Below, one piece after another: positions 5,836 to 9,021 of a stretch of DNA of 9,021 nt (within the stretch, counting starts at the first letter, position 1; each line of letters starts with the position of its first letter). The DNA is from Puniceicoccales bacterium (GTDB taxonomy: Bacteria; Verrucomicrobiota; Verrucomicrobiia; Opitutales; JAIRKQ01): positions 1 through 9,021 of the forward strand of contig JAIRMI010000042.1 of NCBI GenBank assembly GCA_031258795.1, read 5' to 3'. The position numbers were made by a program, and so were the translations under genes. The notes beneath the pieces were generated by a model. The model did not search any database, was not told the origin of the DNA, and worked only from the letters and a program-made list of their open reading frames with translations.

Positions 5836-7005
5836 TTATCTAATTCTAAAGAACAATCGCTTTCCAGCTTGGACAACGATACCCCCGTCCTTTCTGGCAA
5901 ATCTTTCCCGAGGGTCAACTAATTTTATTCCGTCCACTTTGATCCCTCCCTGATCAATCAGCCGATGAAGTTCCTTCTTGCTAGCAAACTTGCCGGAGGA
6001 AAACAGTGCATCGAAGAAGTTCTGGCAAGAATCGGGGGCGAAAAATTCTTCCATGTCATCGGGAAGATCATTTTTAGAAAAAATGCTTTCGAATTGCTTC
6101 AACTCGTGGTCGGCGGTGTCGCTGCCGAAAAATCTTGCGGTCAAAGTATGGGCCAACTGCTTCTTGCACTCCATTGGGTGCATTGACTCGAGCTCATAAA
6201 TTTCGTTATCAGTCTTAAGCAATAGGAATTTGTAGTACAGATACATCGTTTCGTCATCTATGGACATGATTTTACCGAACATATCTTTCTGTGAGTCATT
6301 GAAAGATATGTAATTACCGTAGCTTTTTGACATTTTCCGCTTGCCGTCCAGGCCAACTAGCAACGGCATTGTTATCACGCACTGCTCGTTCTGCCCGGCT
6401 TCCTTCTGCAGTGCCCGGCCGACTAGTAAATTGAACAACTGATCGTTACCACCCAATTCCACGTCGGCATGTAACTCTACGGAATCGTGACCTTGCAGCA
6501 GTGGGTAGAGGAATTCCACGATGGAAATCGGCGTACCATCGGCGTAACGTTTGCTGAAGTCGTCCCGCTCGAGCATGCGGGCAACGGTCATCCTACGTGC
6601 TAGGTGCAACGCATCTTCAAAGCTCATTTTCGCAAACCACTCGCTGTTTCTGCGCACGGTTGTCTTTTCCGGATCAAGCACCTTAAATGCCTGGTCGAGA
6701 TAGGTGCGGGAGTTGTATTCTATTTCTTCCTTTGAAAGAATGGGTCTTGTTTCCGAGCGGCCGCTTGGGTCACCGATGATCGTTGTATAGTCGCCGATGA
6801 GCAGAATTGCCTCGTGGCCGAGATCTTGAAATTGCCTAAGTTTGTTGAAAACAACCATGTGGCCGAAGGTGAGGTCCGGCCGGGTCGGATCCACGCCGAG
6901 CTTGACTTTTAGGCGCTTTCCACCTTCCATTTTCTTCCGCAGTTCATAGCCCCCAATCACGTTTTCAGCACCGCTGCAAATTTTTTCGAATGCTTCACTC
7001 TCCAT
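5836..7005 (-). CDS. tyrS: tyrosyl-tRNA synthetase
   Basis: TyrS charges tRNA-Tyr with tyrosine using ATP (class I, cytoplasmic, dimeric). The class I signature appears as TFGH (46-49) in PTRPDLTFGHM, in place of HIGH. The second signature KMSKS is at 224-228, and the tyrosine-site segment GGNDQLFNLLVGR is at 185-197. Residues about 335-389 form an S4 RNA-binding domain with KLVDPRERFARKDGGIVV. The 389-aa length and TFGH form match the second bacterial TyrRS subgroup (TyrS2/TyrZ-like), not the roughly 424-aa E. coli TyrS. ATG at 7003-7005 lacks a Shine-Dalgarno motif. A 110-bp gap separates it from the dUTPase upstream, so it may have its own promoter; none is obvious. No T-box-like leader is seen. 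rnpB follows immediately on the same strand. Confidence 0.97.
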   Translation of the reverse strand: MESEAFEKICSGAENVIGGYELRKKMEGGKRLKVKLGVDPTRPDLTFGHMVVFNKLRQFQDLGHEAILLIGDYTTIIGDPSGRSETRPILSKEEIEYNSRTYLDQAFKVLDPEKTTVRRNSEWFAKMSFEDALHLARRMTVARMLERDDFSKRYADGTPISIVEFLYPLLQGHDSVELHADVELGGNDQLFNLLVGRALQKEAGQNEQCVITMPLLVGLDGKRKMSKSYGNYISFNDSQKDMFGKIMSIDDETMYLYYKFLLLKTDNEIYELESMHPMECKKQLAHTLTARFFGSDTADHELKQFESIFSKNDLPDDMEEFFAPDSCQNFFDALFSSGKFASKKELHRLIDQGGIKVDGIKLVDPRERFARKDGGIVVQAGKRLFFRIR

Positions 7006-7115
7006 TTGAGCGCCTGAATTAGGCTAATCGGCAACGATTGCAAGTTCAAAACGTGCAACAGCGGGATAAACCTCATTACCTATTAATTTAAACGGAAGCT
7101 AGGTAGCCGATCGGA
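7006..7115. other. 110-bp gap between dUTPase and tyrS
   Basis: This is the only sizeable gap in the minus-strand run from rplU to tyrS. On the minus strand I see TTGCAC and TTGAAC hexamers that could be -35 boxes, but no good -10 box at the right distance. There is no hairpin followed by a T-run, and no T-box or other leader structure that I recognise. It may hold the tyrS promoter, but this cannot be fixed from the sequence alone. Confidence 0.3.
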
Positions 7116-7487
7116 TCATATCTCACGTGAGTCGGACTTATCCTTCACCGCATAGCCGGAGTCTTGTCTTTTGTGGTTTATGTCGTTTTTCTTCTGGTAG
7201 GCTTCGAAGAGGTCTTCCGGCGTCATTCCCAAAATCTGGGCGATGGACACCAAAAAGTGCAAAATATCAATTACTTCCACTCGGGCGTTTTGTTCGTCAA
7301 AATTTTGGTATTTTGCCCACCATTTCCACGGCACGGAATCAATGAGTTCGGAAATTTCCTGCTGCAAGGCACGGGAATATTTCAAGATCCACTCTATTTT
7401 TTCCCCTTCGCCCAGATTTTTTAAATTCACACCGAGACGGGCGGACAACTTGGCCTGCATTTCAAAAATTCTGTCCAGCTTGTCCAT
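7116..7487 (-). CDS. dimeric all-alpha dUTPase family protein
   Basis: The protein belongs to the all-alpha NTP pyrophosphohydrolase superfamily (MazG/dimeric dUTPase) and best fits the dUTPase_2 family, which converts dUTP to dUMP and pyrophosphate. The N-terminus LDRIFEMQAKLSARL resembles the opening helix of that family. Metal-binding residues are E44 and E47 (QQEISEL) and E71 and D74 (EVIDILHF). The SVPWKWW stretch (51-57) and KKNDINHKRQDSGY (99-112) are also typical. At 123 aa it is on the short side. It sits 13 bp after a small membrane-protein gene and is the last member of the rplU-rpmA cluster. No Shine-Dalgarno motif precedes ATG 7485-7487. A dCTPase or other NTP pyrophosphatase specificity cannot be excluded. 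Confidence 0.8.
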   Translation of the reverse strand: MDKLDRIFEMQAKLSARLGVNLKNLGEGEKIEWILKYSRALQQEISELIDSVPWKWWAKYQNFDEQNARVEVIDILHFLVSIAQILGMTPEDLFEAYQKKNDINHKRQDSGYAVKDKSDSREI

Positions 7488-7500
7488 TTTTTTGGAAACT

Positions 7501-7731
7501 TTACACCCGCTTACTAAACAATTTATCGTGCATTGAATTTTTTAGACCAAATATGCCTATAATGAGGTAAGCTGCAAATAAAAAAGTTTGAGCGTATTCG
7601 CCTATGCGAAAATTGTACAGCGTCAGAAAAACATTGGCAAAGAGCCACAGGGTATAGCTTAGCTTTATGTACATCATAGCATTGAACACGGAACCTATCA
7701 GCGAGATCATTACAAATAAAGCTACCATCAT
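7501..7731 (-). CDS. small membrane protein, possibly PnuC-like fragment family
   Basis: The 76-aa product is almost wholly hydrophobic, with about three membrane segments (residues 3-20, 25-41, 45-63) and a short basic tail (HDKLFSKRV). The pattern FNAMMYIKLSYTLWLFANV followed by LYNFRIGEYAQTFLFAAYLIIGIFG resembles small proteins similar to the C-terminal part of PnuC nicotinamide riboside transporters, which end in a similar GEYAQ...Y...GI...G segment. This likeness is from memory and the protein is far shorter than PnuC, so no transport role is claimed. It lies 18 bp after rpmA and 13 bp before the dUTPase, so it is probably a true gene in this operon. Two ATG codons in a row (7729-7731, 7726-7728) could each be the start; neither has a Shine-Dalgarno motif. 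Confidence 0.65.
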   Translation of the reverse strand: MMVALFVMISLIGSVFNAMMYIKLSYTLWLFANVFLTLYNFRIGEYAQTFLFAAYLIIGIFGLKNSMHDKLFSKRV

Positions 7732-7749
7732 GGTTTGAAAATAAAAGAG

Positions 7750-8007
7750 CTATTCGCCGGATTGTTTGGCAACAACGGATACCTTTTTATGAGCTTTGTC
7801 CCAGTTGACAACGCCATCAATGAGGGCAAATAGGGTGAAATCACGGCCGCAGCCAACGTTCAGCCCTTGATGAATCTTTGTACCTCGTTGGCGCATCAAT
7901 ATGCCACCGGCACGCACAAACTCTCCACCGAATTTCTTCACGCCGAGACGCTTTCCACAGCTATCACGCCCGTTTTTCGCAGCCCCTTGTCCTTTTTTAT
8001 GTGCCAT
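7750..8007 (-). CDS. rpmA: 50S ribosomal protein L27
   Basis: L27 is a large-subunit protein whose N-terminal tail reaches toward the peptidyl-transferase centre. The start MAHKKGQG is the direct mature form; there is no N-terminal extension needing Prp cleavage as in Firmicutes. Residues 13-28 (NGRDSCGKRLGVKKFG) and the family signature GILMRQRGTKIHQG (35-48) are clear, followed by NVGCGRDFTLFALIDG. The 85-aa length is normal. It begins 17 bp after the rplU stop; this L21-L27 pairing is widely conserved, so the two are translated from one message. ATG at 8005-8007 has only a weak GGGA upstream. Confidence 0.98.
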   Translation of the reverse strand: MAHKKGQGAAKNGRDSCGKRLGVKKFGGEFVRAGGILMRQRGTKIHQGLNVGCGRDFTLFALIDGVVNWDKAHKKVSVVAKQSGE

Positions 8008-8024
8008 GATTTTTTCCCAATAAA

Positions 8025-8339
8025 TTAAGCGGTGATTGCCTCTATTTTGATGACCGATAATTCCTGCCGATGGCCACGCTTACGCTGATAGCCTTTGCGC
8101 CGCTTCTTTTTGAAAATCATAACCTTTTTGGCGCGCTTGTTTTCGAGAATTTTCGCCCTAACACTTGCCCCGGTCACGAGAGGAGCGCCGATTGAAGCGG
8201 AATCGCCTTCGCCTACAAGCAAGACGTCTTTTATTTCTATAATATCTCCCGTATTCGAACCGACATAGCGATCAACGAACAAGATATCGCCTTCCGTTAC
8301 AGTAAATTGCTTGCCTTGCGTAGAAATAATCGCCCTCAT
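8025..8339 (-). CDS. rplU: 50S ribosomal protein L21
   Basis: L21 is a large-subunit protein that binds 23S rRNA. It starts MRAIISTQGKQFTV, with the family's beta-barrel core DILFVDRYVG and VRAKILENKRAKKV. The basic loop and signature FKKKRRKGYQRKRGHRQ lies at about 76-92, then a closing VIKIEAI strand. The 104-aa length equals the usual size. It is the first gene of a minus-strand cluster (rplU, rpmA, small membrane protein, dUTPase). The start ATG at 8337-8339 follows TTTATTGCCTCTTTC on the minus strand, with no Shine-Dalgarno motif. The 149-bp divergent gap upstream presumably holds its promoter. Confidence 0.98.
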   Translation of the reverse strand: MRAIISTQGKQFTVTEGDILFVDRYVGSNTGDIIEIKDVLLVGEGDSASIGAPLVTGASVRAKILENKRAKKVMIFKKKRRKGYQRKRGHRQELSVIKIEAITA

Positions 8340-8488
8340 GAAAGAGGCAATAAATACACGGGATGTGAAAGTGCAAGTTTTTTCTAAGACTTTCTAAAAA
8401 TAGTTTTTACGAAAAATTTTCTGGTAGAGTTTGGAAGAAGCGGTAAAGCTTGACAAGGGAGAAATTTATTTTTTTGGAGCCATTCAGC
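8340..8488. promoter_or_regulatory. divergent intergenic region between rplU and racemase
   Basis: Promoters for both flanking genes should lie here. On the plus strand TTGACA at 8450-8455 is a perfect -35 hexamer, but no good -10 box sits 16-18 bp downstream. On the minus strand TTGCAC followed closely by TATTTA is a weak candidate for rplU. The middle is A/T-rich (8376-8420) with short A and T runs that could curve or fold weakly. I do not recognise a ribosomal-protein leader structure. Confidence 0.4.
8476..8479 (+). promoter_or_regulatory. Shine-Dalgarno site of the racemase gene
   Basis: GGAG lies 9 bases before ATG 8489-8491. It is the only annotated protein start in this window with a clear Shine-Dalgarno motif, which supports this start codon. 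Confidence 0.65.
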
Positions 8489-9021
8489 ATGTCAAATTTT
8501 AACAAAGAAACTCTAGGGGTTATAGGGGGTTGCGGGGTTGCCGCTGCCATTGAGTTACTCCATCGCATTGAAAGAAAGCTCGTTACTGATCACGGTTGCA
8601 CGGATGATCCGGAGCAGCCAGAAATGATACTTTACCAAGCTACGCAGGCCCCTAACAGGATTGCCTATGCCGCTGGGCAAAGCAACCTGTCTTTTGCCCC
8701 ATATTTTATTAAAGCGGCGAAATTCCTAAAACAAGCGGGGGCGACTCTTGGCTGCATACCTTGTAACACTGCACATTGTGTCATAGATGAAATTGAGAGG
8801 GAATCCGGTCTGCCTTTTATAAACCTGATCGACGAAACGCTTAAATATGTTGCAGGTACTCATAGGGGAGTGAAAAACGTTGGCATTCTGTGTAGTGCGG
8901 GGACTGTTAAATCGAGGCTTTATGATCTTTCTGCAAAAAAATTGGGCATGAAGCTGAACTTTATCTACCCTTCCTATGAGTTGCAGGAAGAAGTAGGGAA
9001 GGGGATTTACGCCGTAAAAGC
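8489..9021 (+). CDS. Asp/Glu racemase family protein, cut by window end
   Basis: The frame stays open for 177 codons to the window edge, so the C-terminal part is missing. The family is cofactor-independent Asp/Glu/hydantoin racemases, most like aspartate racemase. Evidence: an N-terminal strand and loop TLGVIGGCGVAAAIEL (8-23), PNRIAY (55-60), the first catalytic motif IPCNTAH with Cys92, then LPFINLIDET (108-117) and VGILCSAGTVKSRLY (131-145), which matches IGLLAT-GT-xSxLY of the family. The second catalytic Cys would lie beyond the edge. The usual GGMGP loop reads GGCGV here, which may alter the substrate pocket. It would interconvert L- and D-amino acids, perhaps D-Asp or D-Glu for cell-wall or signalling use; the substrate is not shown. 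It is divergent from rplU. Confidence 0.85.
   Translation, partial: MSNFNKETLGVIGGCGVAAAIELLHRIERKLVTDHGCTDDPEQPEMILYQATQAPNRIAYAAGQSNLSFAPYFIKAAKFLKQAGATLGCIPCNTAHCVIDEIERESGLPFINLIDETLKYVAGTHRGVKNVGILCSAGTVKSRLYDLSAKKLGMKLNFIYPSYELQEEVGKGIYAVK

Noticed and set aside
5664..5953. Several 69-84 codon frames over the RNase P RNA region
   Set aside because: The sequence is explained by conserved rnpB segments and the tyrS 3' end. None of the translations shows a protein family.
7122..7131. CTCACGTGAG palindrome at the dUTPase 3' end
   Set aside because: It is a 10-bp palindrome inside the last codons with no T-run, so it is neither a terminator nor an evident operator; probably coincidence.
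7127..7536. Plus-strand frames of 72-97 codons opposite the dUTPase
   Set aside because: They are antisense shadows of a well-supported NTP pyrophosphatase-family gene.
1..9021. CRISPR array, toxin-antitoxin pair, prophage or defence island
   Set aside because: No regularly spaced repeats, no paired small toxin/antitoxin frames, and no phage structural or nuclease genes were seen. The annotated genes are nearly all housekeeping.

Overview
The window looks like chromosomal core sequence from a Gram-negative bacterium. LpxA points to lipid A, a SurA-type periplasmic chaperone points to an outer membrane, and FtsI points to a peptidoglycan septum. The RNase P RNA is A-type-like, tRNA-His carries an encoded CCA end, and base composition is moderate. 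The mixture (YmdB-family phosphoesterase, all-alpha dimeric dUTPase, TFGH-type TyrRS, one-parvulin SurA, and almost no Shine-Dalgarno motifs) would suit Verrucomicrobiota, perhaps the Opitutae/Puniceicoccales side. That placement is inference with low to moderate confidence, because no 16S rRNA is present.

Layout. Bases 1-728 hold no convincing protein gene. They contain a pair of 39-bp imperfect tandem repeats resembling a transposon end, a perfect 12-bp inverted repeat, and a long interrupted inverted repeat at 509-629 that may be a structured RNA. A tRNA-His with its own promoter-like sequence follows at 729-806. Next come ymdB on the minus strand and, divergent from it, surA on the plus strand. 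surA runs tail to tail into lpxA, overlapping it by 31 bp. On the minus strand ftsI leads into lpxA. Upstream of ftsI lies rnpB, which directly follows tyrS. Further upstream is a tight minus-strand cluster: rplU, rpmA, a small membrane protein and a dUTPase. At the right edge a plus-strand aspartate/glutamate racemase family gene starts, divergent from rplU, and is cut by the window end.

How the genes relate. ftsI, lpxA, surA and possibly the racemase concern envelope building: septal peptidoglycan, lipid A, outer-membrane protein folding and possibly a D-amino acid supply. rplU, rpmA, tyrS, tRNA-His and rnpB serve translation. The dUTPase cleans the nucleotide pool.

I do not see a defence system, CRISPR array, secondary-metabolite cluster or other clear new multi-gene system. 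The parts most worth a second look are the gene-poor left end, the unidentified small membrane protein inside the ribosomal-protein operon, and the RNase P RNA that begins only a few bases after tyrS.
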